DNA of 60,816 nt from Streptomyces sp. DI166 (GCF_900091315.1 NZ_FLSP01000051.1:1-60816), one strand, 5' to 3'. Shown: positions 39,169-50,152, counted from the stretch's first letter. The notes: a model not told the origin generated them from the letters alone. A program made the numbers and translations.

Positions 39169-42100
39169 GTGGCGACCGCTACGGAGTATCCGCAGGGCGC
39201 AGAGGGCGGCACAGGGCGGACGGCGGCGCTTCCGCCGGTTCCTGAACCGGGGCAGGTGGTGAAGGTCCGGGGCTCCATCTGGGCGGTCTCAGACGTCCGC
39301 CGCCAGGGCCTGCCACGGAGCCCCGCCGACGAAGGAGCCCCTGGGCTCGCCCACGTCGTGAGTCTCCAGTCACTGGATGAGGATCGGCTCGGTCAGGAGC
39401 TGACCGTGGTCTGGGAGCTGGAGGTCGGCCACACGCTGCAGCCCGATCAGGGCCTTCCTGAGGTGGTGCGGCCGGACGCGTTCGATGACCCGAACACGCT
39501 GGCAGCGTTTGTGGACGCGGTGCGCTGGGGCGCGGTGACGTCGGCGGACGCGAACTCCTACCAGGCCCCCTTCCGCAGCGGTGCGAACGTCGAGGCGTAC
39601 CAGCTCGAACCGCTGCGTCGCGCTCTGCAATCTTCCCGTACGAACCTGCTGCTGGCCGATGATGTGGGCCTTGGGAAGACCATCGAGGCCGGCCTGGTCG
39701 TCCAAGAGCTGCTTCTGCGCCACCGAGCACGGACCGTGGTCATCGTGTGCCCGCCGAGCCTGTCGCTGAAGTGGCAGGACGAGATGCGGGAGAAGTTCGG
39801 TCTGGACTTCGTGATCGTCAACAGCGACCTGATGGCGAAGGTCCGGCGGAGCCACGGGTTGAACGCCAACCCGTTCCGACTGTTCCCGCGCGTGATCGTC
39901 AGCATGTCGTGGCTGCCGTCACTGCGGGCCCAGCGTCTGCTGCGCGACGTCCTGGCCGATGTGCGCAAGACCTCCAGCGCCCGACGTTTCGCCTTCGACG
40001 TCCTGGTGGTCGACGAGGCTCACCACGTGGCCCCGGCAAGTCCGACGACGGCCCCCGGTCAGCGTGGGTACGCGGTGGACAGTCACCGTACGACGGCGAC
40101 GAAGGCGCTGGCGGACGTCTGCGAGCACCGGCTGTTCCTCAGTGCGACCCCTCACAACGGCTACTCGGAGTCGTTCACGGCGCTCCTGGAGATGATCGAC
40201 AGCCGGCGGTTCACTCGCGGTGCGAGCATCGATCAGCGCGCTCTGGGCGAGGTGCGGGTCCGCCGTCTGAAGAGCGACCTCCCGGACAAGGGATTCAAGT
40301 CCCGCAAGCTGCTGACGATCCCGTTCACGCCCTCCGAAGACGAGCAGGAGCAGTTCGACCGGCTGGCACGGATGCTGACAGAGGCCGCCCGAGCGAAAGG
40401 CAAGGGCAAGGGCGGCGACATCGTCGCGATGCTGCTCAAGAAGCGCTTCCTGTCCAGCCCGTGGTCGTTCGCCCGGACCATGGAGCTCTACGAAGCGGCT
40501 GCTGACGACAACCGACAGCTGGAACTGGACGAGGACGAGTACTACACCGAGGTCATCGGAAGCGGGCAGTCCGATGAGGAGGAAGGCGAGGCCGAGCACC
40601 CCGAGTTCACCGCGCTGCGGCACAGCAAGGGAACGGACCCACTGACCGACGCGATCACCAGCGAGGCAGCCTCGCTGGTCGCGTGGGGCTCAAGCTACGA
40701 GCACAAGCCGGACTCCCGGCTGGAGGCTCTGGTGTCCTTCCTCGACGCGCACTGCCGGACATCGGACGGCCGGCACTGGACGAACGAGCGCGTCGTGGTG
40801 TTCACCGAGTACGCCGCGACGCTCGACTGGATCGCCGGCGTGCTCCGGCAGCGCGGCTACAAGGACGCACTGGAGACGATCCAGGGATCCACCCCGATCG
40901 AGGAGCGCGAGCTGATCCGCGCCCGGTTCACCGAGAGCCCGGACAAGCATCCGGTGCGCGTGCTGCTCGCCACGGACTCCGCTGGCGAGGGCATCGACCT
41001 CCAAGCTCACTGCCACCGGCTGGTTAACTTCGACATCCCGTTCAACCCGTCCCGCCTGGAACAACGAATCGGCCGGATCGACCGCTACGGACAGACCAAG
41101 AACCCGGAGATCTACCACTTCAAACCCGTGGCCTCCTCTTCCACGTACGCGGCGGACATGGAGTTCATGGGGATCATCGCCAGGAAGGTCGGCACGGCGA
41201 CCCAGGACCTGGGGAAGGTCAACCAGGTCATCGACGCCGAAGTTCAGGAGCACTTCAGCCCAACCGGGAGCCTGCGCAAGCTGCGTCCGGCGGTGCCGGA
41301 CGACGGCGATGAGGCCATGAACGAGGCTCTGGCCGGCGGTATCGAGCTGAACCGGCAGCTCACCGAGCTGACCGCGACCTACGAACAGCGCAAGGAGGTC
41401 ATGCACCTCACACCGGGCAACGCACGCCGCGTCGTGGACACCGCACTGACCCTGGACTCCCAGCCGCCTTTGGTGGAGACCGGCGACGCGGACACCGACG
41501 CCCAGGTATTCGAGCTACCGAACCTCGGCCGCACCTGGCAGCCCGCCCTGCGCGGCCTCGACACCCGTCTCCAGCCGGGCGTCCTGCGCTCCATCACCTT
41601 CGACGACAAGGCCGCGGCGAATCGCACGGATCTTGTGCACATCCACCTGGGCCACGCCCTCATGCAACGCGCCACACGCACCCTTCGCGGCGCGTTGTTC
41701 AGTGTGGACGCGCCCGTCAACCGGGTCACCGCCGTCGTCACACCGGGCCTGCCCGAATCCTGCGTCGCCGCAGTCTCCCGACTCGTGCTTGTCGGCCGCG
41801 GCGGCCTGCGCCTGCACGAAGAGGTCTTCCTCACCGGAATCCGGCTGCGTGGCCAGGCACTTGCCGAGTCCAAGGTCGAGCAGGTTCTCGACGAGACCCT
41901 CGACTCACACGACCTCGTCCTGGCCGACGAGCAGGTCCGCGCTCACCTCGCGGCCCTGTGGAACGCGGACGATGCCCGGCTGCGTACCCGGCTGCTCAAC
42001 GCGATGAAGCGCAAGAGCGAGAGCAGGCAAGAAAAGGTCACCGAAGCACTCAAGAAGCGCCAGGAAACCGACATCACTCGCGCTCACGAGATCTTCGGGG

Positions 42101-42375
42101 CCTTCCGGGTCAACCTGAGCGATTCCCGCGACCGGCTTGACCAGGAAATCCGCGAGCAGAAGGAGCAGTTTCTGTTCACCGACGACCAACAGAAACAGCG
42201 CCGCCGCGACCTGCAGAACATGATCGACCGCCTTGAAAGCCTGGGCGATGAGGAAGCGCGCGAGATCGCCGCGATCCGGGAGCGCTACAGCGACATCCGG
42301 CCCTACGTATCGGCCGCCGCGGTCGTGTTCGCCCTCACCCCCGAAGACGCGAAGAACGGAGCGGTTCAGGCATGA
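39169..42375 (+). CDS. drmD: DISARM SNF2-like helicase DrmD (1068 aa)
   Basis: A superfamily 2 SNF2-type ATPase of class 1 DISARM. Walker A LLADDVGLGKTIEAGLV lies near residue 165 and the DEAH box VLVVDEAHHVAP near 280. The C-terminal helicase motifs are VVVFTEYAATLDWI (near 545), VLLATDSAGEGIDLQ (near 605) and PSRLEQRIGRIDRYGQ (near 630), and coiled-coil residues fill the last 150 (RLDQEIREQKEQFLFTDDQQ). GTG at 39169 is chosen for its GAAGGAG nine bases upstream; ATG at 39151 is in frame. The stop overlaps drmMI (ATGA). Confidence 0.93.
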   Translation: MATATEYPQGAEGGTGRTAALPPVPEPGQVVKVRGSIWAVSDVRRQGLPRSPADEGAPGLAHVVSLQSLDEDRLGQELTVVWELEVGHTLQPDQGLPEVVRPDAFDDPNTLAAFVDAVRWGAVTSADANSYQAPFRSGANVEAYQLEPLRRALQSSRTNLLLADDVGLGKTIEAGLVVQELLLRHRARTVVIVCPPSLSLKWQDEMREKFGLDFVIVNSDLMAKVRRSHGLNANPFRLFPRVIVSMSWLPSLRAQRLLRDVLADVRKTSSARRFAFDVLVVDEAHHVAPASPTTAPGQRGYAVDSHRTTATKALADVCEHRLFLSATPHNGYSESFTALLEMIDSRRFTRGASIDQRALGEVRVRRLKSDLPDKGFKSRKLLTIPFTPSEDEQEQFDRLARMLTEAARAKGKGKGGDIVAMLLKKRFLSSPWSFARTMELYEAAADDNRQLELDEDEYYTEVIGSGQSDEEEGEAEHPEFTALRHSKGTDPLTDAITSEAASLVAWGSSYEHKPDSRLEALVSFLDAHCRTSDGRHWTNERVVVFTEYAATLDWIAGVLRQRGYKDALETIQGSTPIEERELIRARFTESPDKHPVRVLLATDSAGEGIDLQAHCHRLVNFDIPFNPSRLEQRIGRIDRYGQTKNPEIYHFKPVASSSTYAADMEFMGIIARKVGTATQDLGKVNQVIDAEVQEHFSPTGSLRKLRPAVPDDGDEAMNEALAGGIELNRQLTELTATYEQRKEVMHLTPGNARRVVDTALTLDSQPPLVETGDADTDAQVFELPNLGRTWQPALRGLDTRLQPGVLRSITFDDKAAANRTDLVHIHLGHALMQRATRTLRGALFSVDAPVNRVTAVVTPGLPESCVAAVSRLVLVGRGGLRLHEEVFLTGIRLRGQALAESKVEQVLDETLDSHDLVLADEQVRAHLAALWNADDARLRTRLLNAMKRKSESRQEKVTEALKKRQETDITRAHEIFGAFRVNLSDSRDRLDQEIREQKEQFLFTDDQQKQRRRDLQNMIDRLESLGDEEAREIAAIRERYSDIRPYVSAAAVVFALTPEDAKNGAVQA

Positions 42376-45300
42376 GCAGGAAGCACGCCCCGACCATCGC
42401 CGACCTCCACCGCGCCTGGCTCGCCCTGGTCGACACCGACGGCCCCTTCCTCGCCGTCCCCGCACTCGAACGAGCCTGGCCCCAGGGCATCCCTCAGCCC
42501 GATGCCCGCGCGCTCGCCTTCATCAAGGACGCCAAACCCGCCTTCGAGAAGGCATGGGAGCACTGGGACACCCACCCGGAGGACGACGCCGCCCTCGACC
42601 TCTACCGAGAAGCCCGTGACACCTGGGTGGACGGTGTCCTGCGCCAGGGCCTGCGCTGGGGCACCGCCTACACCGTCCCCGCCCCGACCACCGCTGAGGT
42701 CCGCTCACCCGATCACGCCGTCACCGTCCGCGCCAACGGAGCCCTCATCCACGGTGAGAACATCGGCGCGCTCGTCCTGCTCACTGACCCCGTCGACTCC
42801 CTGCGCGACCCGCTCACCGATGGCTGGTCCGCCAGCCCCATCGACCGCATGGAGGAACTCCTGCGGACTTCTGGTGCCACCATCGGCGTGGTCACTGACG
42901 GCCGCTGGTGGGCGATCGTCAGCGCCCGTCCGCAGACGATGGTCGCCTCCGGCATCGTGGACTCCCAGACCTGGATCGAGGAGCCCCAGGCCCGCAACGC
43001 CTTCGTCGAACTCCTCCAGCGCAAGCGCCTCGTCGGAGGCAGGGCCCAGGACCGGCTCACCGAGCTGTTCGCCGAGTCGGTCACCGCCGCCGAGAAGATC
43101 ACCGAAGCGCTCGGCACCCAGGTCCGCCGTGCCGTCGAACTCATCGTCCAGGCCCTGTCCGAAGGCGGCCTCAAGGCGGTGCGCCGACGAGAGCCCGACC
43201 CACTGCCGGCAGAGCGCGGCCAGGTCTACGAAGCCGCCGTCACCGTCATGATGCGCGTCGTCTTCCTCCTCTTCGCCGAAGAACGCGGCCTGCTCCCCGA
43301 GAACCAGCTGTTCGCCATGGGCTACGGCGTCAGCGACGAACTCGGCAAGCTCGACGCCCGGCAGAAGGAGGAAGGTGACCAAGCCATCGACGCCACTTCG
43401 CTCACCTGGCACCGCCTCCTGGCCACCTCCCAGGCTCTCTACCGAGGCGCGACTTTCGAAGACCTCCGCCTACCCGAGTACGGCGGCTCACTCTTCGACC
43501 CCGCTCGCTTCCCCTTCCTCACCGCCCGCAACTCCCAGGGCTCCCTCGCGATCACGGTCAGCGACCGCGTCATGCTCGAAGTCCTGCGTGCCATCCAGAT
43601 CGCCCAGCTACCCGGCGGAGCTCGCCAGATCTCCTTCCGCGACATCGACGTCGAGCAGATCGGCTACATCTACGAGGGCCTCCTCGGCTATTCCTGCGTC
43701 GGTGCGGACGAAACCGTCGTAAGTCTCATCGGCAGCCCCGGTTCCGAACCGGAAATCCCCCTCGCCACCCTCGAAAACCTCGCCGAAACCAAGCGCAGCG
43801 ACGCAGCCCTGGTTGACGCGATCCTTGCCTGGATCAAGCAGAACCAGCCAGCCGCCAAGCCCCCGACCAAGGCCGCCCTGACCAAGGCCCTCCAGACGAG
43901 AGACACGCTCGACGACGCCGACAACGCCCTGCGTGACCTCACCGACGACGCCGACCTTCGCGACCGACTGCGCCCCTTCATCGGGATCATCCGCCGCGAC
44001 CTTCGCAACCGACCCCTCGTGGTAGAACCCGGTGGCGTCCTTCTCGTGGAAACGCCCTCTCGGGCCTCGGCCGGCGCTCATTACACGCCCCGGTCGCTCG
44101 CCGAGGACGTCGTACGCCACGCCCTCGAACCCCTCGTCTACTCACCCGGCCCCCACCAGACCGCGGACCGGGACGCCTGGCAGCCCCTGTCCTCCGACGA
44201 CATCCTCGACCTCAAGATCGCCGACATCGCGTGTGGCTCCGGTGCGTTCCTCGTCGCCGCAGCACGCTTCCTCGCCGACCGTCTGGTGGAGGCATGGCAA
44301 CGCGAAGGGGTGGCCTATGGGCGCACGCCGCACGAGCTCAACGTTCACGCCATAAGGATGGTGGTGGCCACCTGCCTGTACGGCGCGGACATCAACGCCA
44401 TGGCCGTAGAGATGTGCAAGCTGTCCCTGTGGTTGGTCTCCCTCGACCCCAAGTTGCCGTTCTCCTTCGTCGACGACAAGGTCCTCCATGGCAACGCACT
44501 CCTCGGCCTGACCAACGCCCGCCAGCTTCGCGAGCTCCAAATTGACCCGGACTCGGCCGGCGCTCAGACCAGCTTCCTCGACCTCGATATCGACGGCACC
44601 CTGAGCAAGGCCGCCCGCTTGCGTCGTCAGCTCGCCACCGAGGTTGACGACAACGACCCCCAACGCTCCGCAGCTACCAAGCGACGCCAGTGGCGCACCT
44701 ATCAAGGAGTTGTCGCCCAACTTTCGGATGTGGCCGACGGGGTGATCGCCGCTGGACTGCAACTGGGCGGAAAGCCAGGCAAGAAGCTGCGTGAGGCGTA
44801 CGAGAACCTGCGCATCGCAGTCGATCTCGCCCATCCCGGGGAGGGAGAGACGCCGAACCGGGCAATGCTCGACGGCATCCTGAAAGCAGGGCTCACCCCA
44901 ACCGTTGAGACGGACTACGAGCGGTGGAAGCCGCTGCACTGGATCCTAGCCGTGCCAGATGTCATGGAACGTGGCGGCTTCGACGCGATCATCGGCAATC
45001 CGCCCTTCCTGGGTGGACAAAAGCTCACCGGCACTATGGGCACCAACGTCCGCGACTGGTATGTCAACACCCTCGCGCACGGTCGCAAAGGCAGTGCCGA
45101 CCTCGTGGCGTACTTCTTCCTTCGCGCCTACAAACTGCTGTCCCAACGGGGCAGGTTGGGTTTGATCGCGACGAACAGCGTCGCCCAGGGTGACACGCGG
45201 CAGGTCGGCCTCGATCAACTGGTCGCCCAGGGTTTCACGATCACCCGCGCCGTGCAGAGCCGATCTTGGCCGGCGGCAAGCGCAAACCTGGAGTACGCAG

Positions 45301-46406
45301 CTGTATGGGGGAGCTGCGGTCCGGTGGAAGACGCAGTTTCCCGGGTTGTCGTAGAAAGCGAGTGCGACATTGAGGTGAAGCGAATCTCCACACTGCTGGA
45401 GCCAGGCGGTCGAGTGAGCGGCGACCCGAGGTGGTTGGCCGAGAACGCCAAGATCGCTTTTCAAGGCTGCACTGTTCTTGGCATGGGATTTGTGCTTGAG
45501 CCGGAACAGGTGACAAGTTGGATCGAGGCGGATCCTAGTAACGAGGATGTCATCTTCCGATACCTAAGCGGGGAGGACCTCAATTCTCGCCCGGATAGCT
45601 CTGCACCTCGATGGGTTATCGACTTCAATAATCGGTCCGAGCAAGAAGCTAAGGCGTACGAACTGCCGTATCGCCGAGTACTAAGTGAAGTTAAGCCGGA
45701 GCGATCCAGGAGTAACCGAAAGGTCTACAGAGACTATTGGTGGCAGTTTGCCGAGAAGCGTCCCGCTATGCGAGAGGCGATTGCCGACCTAGATGAAGTG
45801 CTCGCGATTGCGCGTGTCAGCAAGACTGTTATGCCGGTCCGGGTGCCGAACGGTCAGGTATTTCATGAGAAGCTGGTTGTGTTTGCCACAGCCGATTACG
45901 TTGATCAAGCGGTCTTGTCGAGCAGCCTTCATCAGATGTGGGCGGTAAAGTACGGAACCACGATGCGTGTGGATCCGACCTATACGCCATCCACTGTCTT
46001 TGAGACGTTCCCTCGTCCAGAACCCAATGAATCGCTTGCTAAGGTCGGCCGCGCTCTTGATGTCTCGCGCCGAGAGATCATGCTACGCCGCGGCTTGGGC
46101 TTGACCAAGCTTTACAACAGGGTCAACGATCCGGACGTCTCAGGATCTGCTGACGCGGATGTAGCCCTTCTCCGTCAGATTCATGTAGACCTTGATCGTG
46201 CCGTGATGGCTTCCTATGGATGGGACGACGTTCCTCTGGACCATGGGTTCCACAATTACCGGCAGATGCAGCGCTGGACGGTGAGCCCCACGGCCCGCGT
46301 GGAGATCCTGGATCGGCTGTTGGAGGAGAATCATCGTCGCGCCGCCGTACAGGGTGATGTGACACTGGCAGAAGAGGATGGCGACGAGGAAGAGGGCGAC
46401 GAGTGA
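42372..46406 (+). CDS. drmMI: DISARM adenine-specific DNA methylase DrmMI (1344 aa)
   Basis: An Eco57I-type N6-adenine methylase that marks self DNA. YTPRSLAEDVVRHALEPLVY (about 575) leads into the SAM motif IADIACGSGAFLVAAARFLA (about 615), then the catalytic FDAIIGNPPFLGGQ (about 875). The large N-terminal region (LYREARDTWVDGVLRQGL, VMMRVVFLLFAEERGLLPEN) is typical of this class and may bear a degenerate nuclease fold. From about base 45270 to 46260 the codons become clearly more A/T-rich than the flanks; this covers the presumed target-recognition part. The stop overlaps drmA (GTGA). Confidence 0.93.
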   Translation: MSRKHAPTIADLHRAWLALVDTDGPFLAVPALERAWPQGIPQPDARALAFIKDAKPAFEKAWEHWDTHPEDDAALDLYREARDTWVDGVLRQGLRWGTAYTVPAPTTAEVRSPDHAVTVRANGALIHGENIGALVLLTDPVDSLRDPLTDGWSASPIDRMEELLRTSGATIGVVTDGRWWAIVSARPQTMVASGIVDSQTWIEEPQARNAFVELLQRKRLVGGRAQDRLTELFAESVTAAEKITEALGTQVRRAVELIVQALSEGGLKAVRRREPDPLPAERGQVYEAAVTVMMRVVFLLFAEERGLLPENQLFAMGYGVSDELGKLDARQKEEGDQAIDATSLTWHRLLATSQALYRGATFEDLRLPEYGGSLFDPARFPFLTARNSQGSLAITVSDRVMLEVLRAIQIAQLPGGARQISFRDIDVEQIGYIYEGLLGYSCVGADETVVSLIGSPGSEPEIPLATLENLAETKRSDAALVDAILAWIKQNQPAAKPPTKAALTKALQTRDTLDDADNALRDLTDDADLRDRLRPFIGIIRRDLRNRPLVVEPGGVLLVETPSRASAGAHYTPRSLAEDVVRHALEPLVYSPGPHQTADRDAWQPLSSDDILDLKIADIACGSGAFLVAAARFLADRLVEAWQREGVAYGRTPHELNVHAIRMVVATCLYGADINAMAVEMCKLSLWLVSLDPKLPFSFVDDKVLHGNALLGLTNARQLRELQIDPDSAGAQTSFLDLDIDGTLSKAARLRRQLATEVDDNDPQRSAATKRRQWRTYQGVVAQLSDVADGVIAAGLQLGGKPGKKLREAYENLRIAVDLAHPGEGETPNRAMLDGILKAGLTPTVETDYERWKPLHWILAVPDVMERGGFDAIIGNPPFLGGQKLTGTMGTNVRDWYVNTLAHGRKGSADLVAYFFLRAYKLLSQRGRLGLIATNSVAQGDTRQVGLDQLVAQGFTITRAVQSRSWPAASANLEYAAVWGSCGPVEDAVSRVVVESECDIEVKRISTLLEPGGRVSGDPRWLAENAKIAFQGCTVLGMGFVLEPEQVTSWIEADPSNEDVIFRYLSGEDLNSRPDSSAPRWVIDFNNRSEQEAKAYELPYRRVLSEVKPERSRSNRKVYRDYWWQFAEKRPAMREAIADLDEVLAIARVSKTVMPVRVPNGQVFHEKLVVFATADYVDQAVLSSSLHQMWAVKYGTTMRVDPTYTPSTVFETFPRPEPNESLAKVGRALDVSRREIMLRRGLGLTKLYNRVNDPDVSGSADADVALLRQIHVDLDRAVMASYGWDDVPLDHGFHNYRQMQRWTVSPTARVEILDRLLEENHRRAAVQGDVTLAEEDGDEEEGDE

Positions 46407-49400
46407 CTACCGGATCCGCAGCACAGTCGCAGCGGCCCTCTGCGCGGCAGGATCAGGCGTACCATCTCGCCCTTGACCCGGACGAACGTTCCTGGACGGT
46501 GCGCGAAAATCTCGTCGACATCCTGGAGCGTGAACTCCTTGGTCCGGCAGGCGGTCCCGAGGAGATCCTCGACGGTGCTCCGGACTCCGCGTATCTGGTC
46601 GGCCGTATCGCCCCGGTCCGGCTGACCGCCGGCCAGGATGACCCCACCCAGGCAGATTCTGCGGAGGCCGCGACCGACGTCGGTGACGCCGTGGACGCGG
46701 CCGAGAGCCGGGGCGTGCCCCTGACCGCGGTGGACGAGAGCAGTGCCGGCTCGGAAGAGGACGACGTCGAGGACCAGCCGCAAAAGCGCGGGCTGATGAT
46801 CCCGGCCTCGATGGGGTTGCGTTGCCAGATCCCCGACGGCCTGGACGCGTTCACCGTGGTGACCGAGTTCGGCACGTACGAGCCGGTGAAGGAGAAACAG
46901 GGCGAGGGCGGGGAGCCGACCTCGCGCCTTCGCCGGTATCAGCGCACGCCGCACAGGTTCGAAACCACGGTCAAGGTCAGCGAGCTCATGCCGTCCCGTA
47001 CGACGACGTTCGTGCTGAAGGACAAGGTCGTGCTGCGGGTGGACCGCCACGACGACGCCGAGCGTGGCTGCCGGCTGATCGAGATCGCGCTGTGCAACGA
47101 CCAGGAGACGCCCCGCAAGATTCCTGTGGAGGCGTGGCTCTACCAGACTCGGCTCTGCGTCGAGACCGCTGAGGGCACGGCCGTGTTCCTGCCGGTCAAC
47201 GATGTTCTGGAGGACACTCGCTACGAGCCGGACGACGAGGTGCGTCGTCTGCAGCTGCAGTACCGCAACCGGCTGGAGTTCGCCGTCGGGCGGACCTGCT
47301 CGGTGGACTGGGAGGCGGACAAGGACGCGCGCCGCGCCAGCAGGGTGTGGACGACGTGGCTGCCGACCAGCGAGACACCACAGATCGCCGCCGAGGAGAT
47401 CGAGGCGGCGATGCTGGACATGCGTCAGCTGGAGGAGGCCACCCCGGAGCAGCTGCGCGCGGGGCTGGAGCCGATCGTGTCCGCTTATGCGGCCTGGCTC
47501 GACGCCGAGGAACAGCGGGCCGAGGCGCTGCCGGAGCATCTTCGCCCCGAGGGCCGGGAAGCAGTCGGCGACGCACGCAAGGTACTGAGTCAGCTCGATG
47601 AGGGACTGAAGTTCCTGCTGGATGATGCCGAGGCGCTGCGGTGCTTCAGGTTCATGAACCGAGTGATGGCCGACCAGCGTGTCCAGTCCCAGGTGGCGCA
47701 GCGGCGTGCGAACCAGAACGAGGACGACCGCGAAAGCATCGAGCAGGCGCGCGAAGCCATCCTGGAGGAAGGGCAGCAGGGGGAGCGGGGCAACCGCGCG
47801 CACTCGTGGCGTACCTTCCAGCTCGCCTTCGTCTTGATGCAGTTGCCGTTGCTGTCGGACCCTGCAGCCGAGAAGCGGTCCGGTGCTCTTGCTAAAGCCC
47901 AGCTGCTGTTCTTCCCGACCGGCGGCGGCAAGACGGAGGCGTACCTGGGGCTGGCCGCCTACACCTTCGCTATCCGGCGCCGTCAGGGCGTCATCGACGC
48001 GTTCGACGGTCCGCTGGACGGCCGGTCGGGCGTGGCGGTGCTGATGCGCTACACGTTGCGGCTGCTGACCGCCCAGCAGTTCCAGCGGGCCACGGCTCTG
48101 GTGTGTGCTGCGGAGCGGGCCCGGTTGAAGGACCCGGCGACGTGGGGCCAGGAGCCGTTCCGCATCGGACTGTGGGTCGGTACCGATGTGAGCCCGAAGT
48201 GGTACGACGAGGCTGAAAGCCAGCTGGAGAAGGCCAACCAGGGCCGCGGCTACCGGCTGACCGTGCTACAGATCCAGCGCTGCCCCTGGTGCGGTACCCG
48301 CATCGAGGCGCGGGACGTGCGGGCGGACAAGGCGCATCGCCGCGTGTACGTCTACTGCGGCGACGAGATGGCCGAGTGCCCCTTCGCCGATGGCGGCGAG
48401 GTCGATGAAGGACTTCCGGTCCTGACCGTCGATGAAGAGATCTACCGGCTCGCCCCCGCCTTCGTGATCGCCACGGTGGATAAGTTCGCCCGGCTCGCAC
48501 GCGAGGGCGAGGCGGCATCGCTGTTCGGGCACGTCTCGCGGCGCTGCGAACGGCACGGCTTTGTCCACCCCGACTACTCGCACTGCGCGATCAAGGACGG
48601 CAGCAAGCACCCGAAGAAGGACGGCCTGGAGGCCGCCGCGGTGCACCCGGCGACGCGGCTGCGACCGCCGGACCTGATCATCCAGGACGAGCTGCACCTG
48701 ATCACCGGTTCTCTCGGCACCACGGTTGGACTTTTCGAGGTCGCCGTCGACGTGATGACGAGCTGGCGCACTCATGACGGACAGCCCGTGCGCCCCTTGG
48801 TGGTGGCCTCTACGGCCACCGCCCGCAATGCAGCCGACCAGGTGCGGGCTCTGTACGGGCGGTACGTGACCATCTTCCCGCCGCAGGCGCTGGACGCCGG
48901 CAACACCTTCTTCTCCAAGGAGATCGAGATCTCCGAGAAGGCTCCAGGACGCCGGTACGTCGGGATCAGCACCACGGGGGTGCGTCTGACCACGGCGGAG
49001 ATCCGCGTGGCCGAGGTGCTCATGGCCGGCGGGCAGCTGCTTCTTGACCGTTCGGGCAAGGCGGCCGATCCGTATATGACGCTGGTCGGCTACTTCAGCG
49101 CGACGCGTGAGCTGGCCGGTATGGCCCGGTACATGGGGGATGACATTCAGACGGCGTTGGCCAAGCGTCGTCCTTGGTCCAGGCTGCCGAGCCGGACTGG
49201 CACCAACTTCGGGGCACTTCATGTGGCCGAGCTGACCTCGCGTGTGGCCAGCGCGGACATCACCTCCACCCTGGATCAGATGTCGGTCGCATTCGACCCC
49301 GGTTTCGACTCCACCGCGGGCAAGCGGAACCTTCGCACCTTGCGAGAGGCGAAGACGCGCGTGCCCGAGCGGGAAGTGAACCCGTACGACGTGGTGCTGG

Positions 49401-50152
49401 CCACGTCCATGCTTCAAGTCGGTGTAGACGTGACCCGGCTCGGGCTGATGCTCGTGGTCGGTCAGCCGAAGAACACCGCCGAATACATCCAGGCGTCCTC
49501 GCGCGTCGGCCGTGACGCCGACCGCCCTGGCCTGGTCGTATCGTTGGGCAACTGGGCACGACCGCGTGACCTGGCCCACTTCGAGCAGTTCCGGCATTAC
49601 CACGAGACGTTCTACGCGCAGGTCGAGGCGTTGTCGGTGACGCCGTTCTCGGTCACTTCGCTGGAGCGTGGTCTGGACGGCGTCCTGGTCAGCGCGGCCC
49701 GGGTCCTGCAAGCCGTACGCGCCCAGGGGCTGTCCCCGGAAGACGGCGCCGACCGCATCGAGACCGAACGGCACTTTGCCACCGAGCTCATCGAGGCGCT
49801 CGTGCGCCGCATCGAGCTGACCGGCAACGAGGACGCAGCCGAGCGGGCCCGGCACCGGCTGGAGAACCGACTCGACCAGTGGGGCAAGCGCCGCAAGCAC
49901 CTGGTGGAACTGCGCAAGTCACTGGTCTACGAGAAGGTCACCGACGACAGTCGGCACGACGCCCTGATGATGAGTGCCGAGGACGCCAAGTCCGGTATCG
50001 ACACTCGGGACGCGCCACCATTCATCGTGGCCAACTCGATGCGTGAGGTGCAGCCGGAGATCAACCTCCTGGTCAGCCCGATCAAGGAACGACTGGTGTA
50101 CATCGAACCCATGACTGCGCCCCAGTGGGTGATGCCGGAGGAGAACTCGTGA
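46403..50152 (+). CDS. drmA: DISARM helicase-like protein DrmA (1249 aa)
   Basis: Walker A LLFFPTGGGKTEAYLGLAAY lies near residue 505, with a DExH variant DLIIQDELHLITGSLGTTVG near 762. The C-terminal helicase domain has VVLATSMLQVGVDVTRLG and EYIQASSRVGRDADRPGL (near 1000-1040). A Cys cluster, RCPWCGTRIEARDV and YVYCGDEMAECPF, sits between the halves. DrmA with DrmB forms the DISARM core that loads on incoming phage DNA. GTG start coupled to drmMI; it ends coupled to drmB. Confidence 0.93.
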   Translation: MTTGSAAQSQRPSARQDQAYHLALDPDERSWTVRENLVDILERELLGPAGGPEEILDGAPDSAYLVGRIAPVRLTAGQDDPTQADSAEAATDVGDAVDAAESRGVPLTAVDESSAGSEEDDVEDQPQKRGLMIPASMGLRCQIPDGLDAFTVVTEFGTYEPVKEKQGEGGEPTSRLRRYQRTPHRFETTVKVSELMPSRTTTFVLKDKVVLRVDRHDDAERGCRLIEIALCNDQETPRKIPVEAWLYQTRLCVETAEGTAVFLPVNDVLEDTRYEPDDEVRRLQLQYRNRLEFAVGRTCSVDWEADKDARRASRVWTTWLPTSETPQIAAEEIEAAMLDMRQLEEATPEQLRAGLEPIVSAYAAWLDAEEQRAEALPEHLRPEGREAVGDARKVLSQLDEGLKFLLDDAEALRCFRFMNRVMADQRVQSQVAQRRANQNEDDRESIEQAREAILEEGQQGERGNRAHSWRTFQLAFVLMQLPLLSDPAAEKRSGALAKAQLLFFPTGGGKTEAYLGLAAYTFAIRRRQGVIDAFDGPLDGRSGVAVLMRYTLRLLTAQQFQRATALVCAAERARLKDPATWGQEPFRIGLWVGTDVSPKWYDEAESQLEKANQGRGYRLTVLQIQRCPWCGTRIEARDVRADKAHRRVYVYCGDEMAECPFADGGEVDEGLPVLTVDEEIYRLAPAFVIATVDKFARLAREGEAASLFGHVSRRCERHGFVHPDYSHCAIKDGSKHPKKDGLEAAAVHPATRLRPPDLIIQDELHLITGSLGTTVGLFEVAVDVMTSWRTHDGQPVRPLVVASTATARNAADQVRALYGRYVTIFPPQALDAGNTFFSKEIEISEKAPGRRYVGISTTGVRLTTAEIRVAEVLMAGGQLLLDRSGKAADPYMTLVGYFSATRELAGMARYMGDDIQTALAKRRPWSRLPSRTGTNFGALHVAELTSRVASADITSTLDQMSVAFDPGFDSTAGKRNLRTLREAKTRVPEREVNPYDVVLATSMLQVGVDVTRLGLMLVVGQPKNTAEYIQASSRVGRDADRPGLVVSLGNWARPRDLAHFEQFRHYHETFYAQVEALSVTPFSVTSLERGLDGVLVSAARVLQAVRAQGLSPEDGADRIETERHFATELIEALVRRIELTGNEDAAERARHRLENRLDQWGKRRKHLVELRKSLVYEKVTDDSRHDALMMSAEDAKSGIDTRDAPPFIVANSMREVQPEINLLVSPIKERLVYIEPMTAPQWVMPEENS

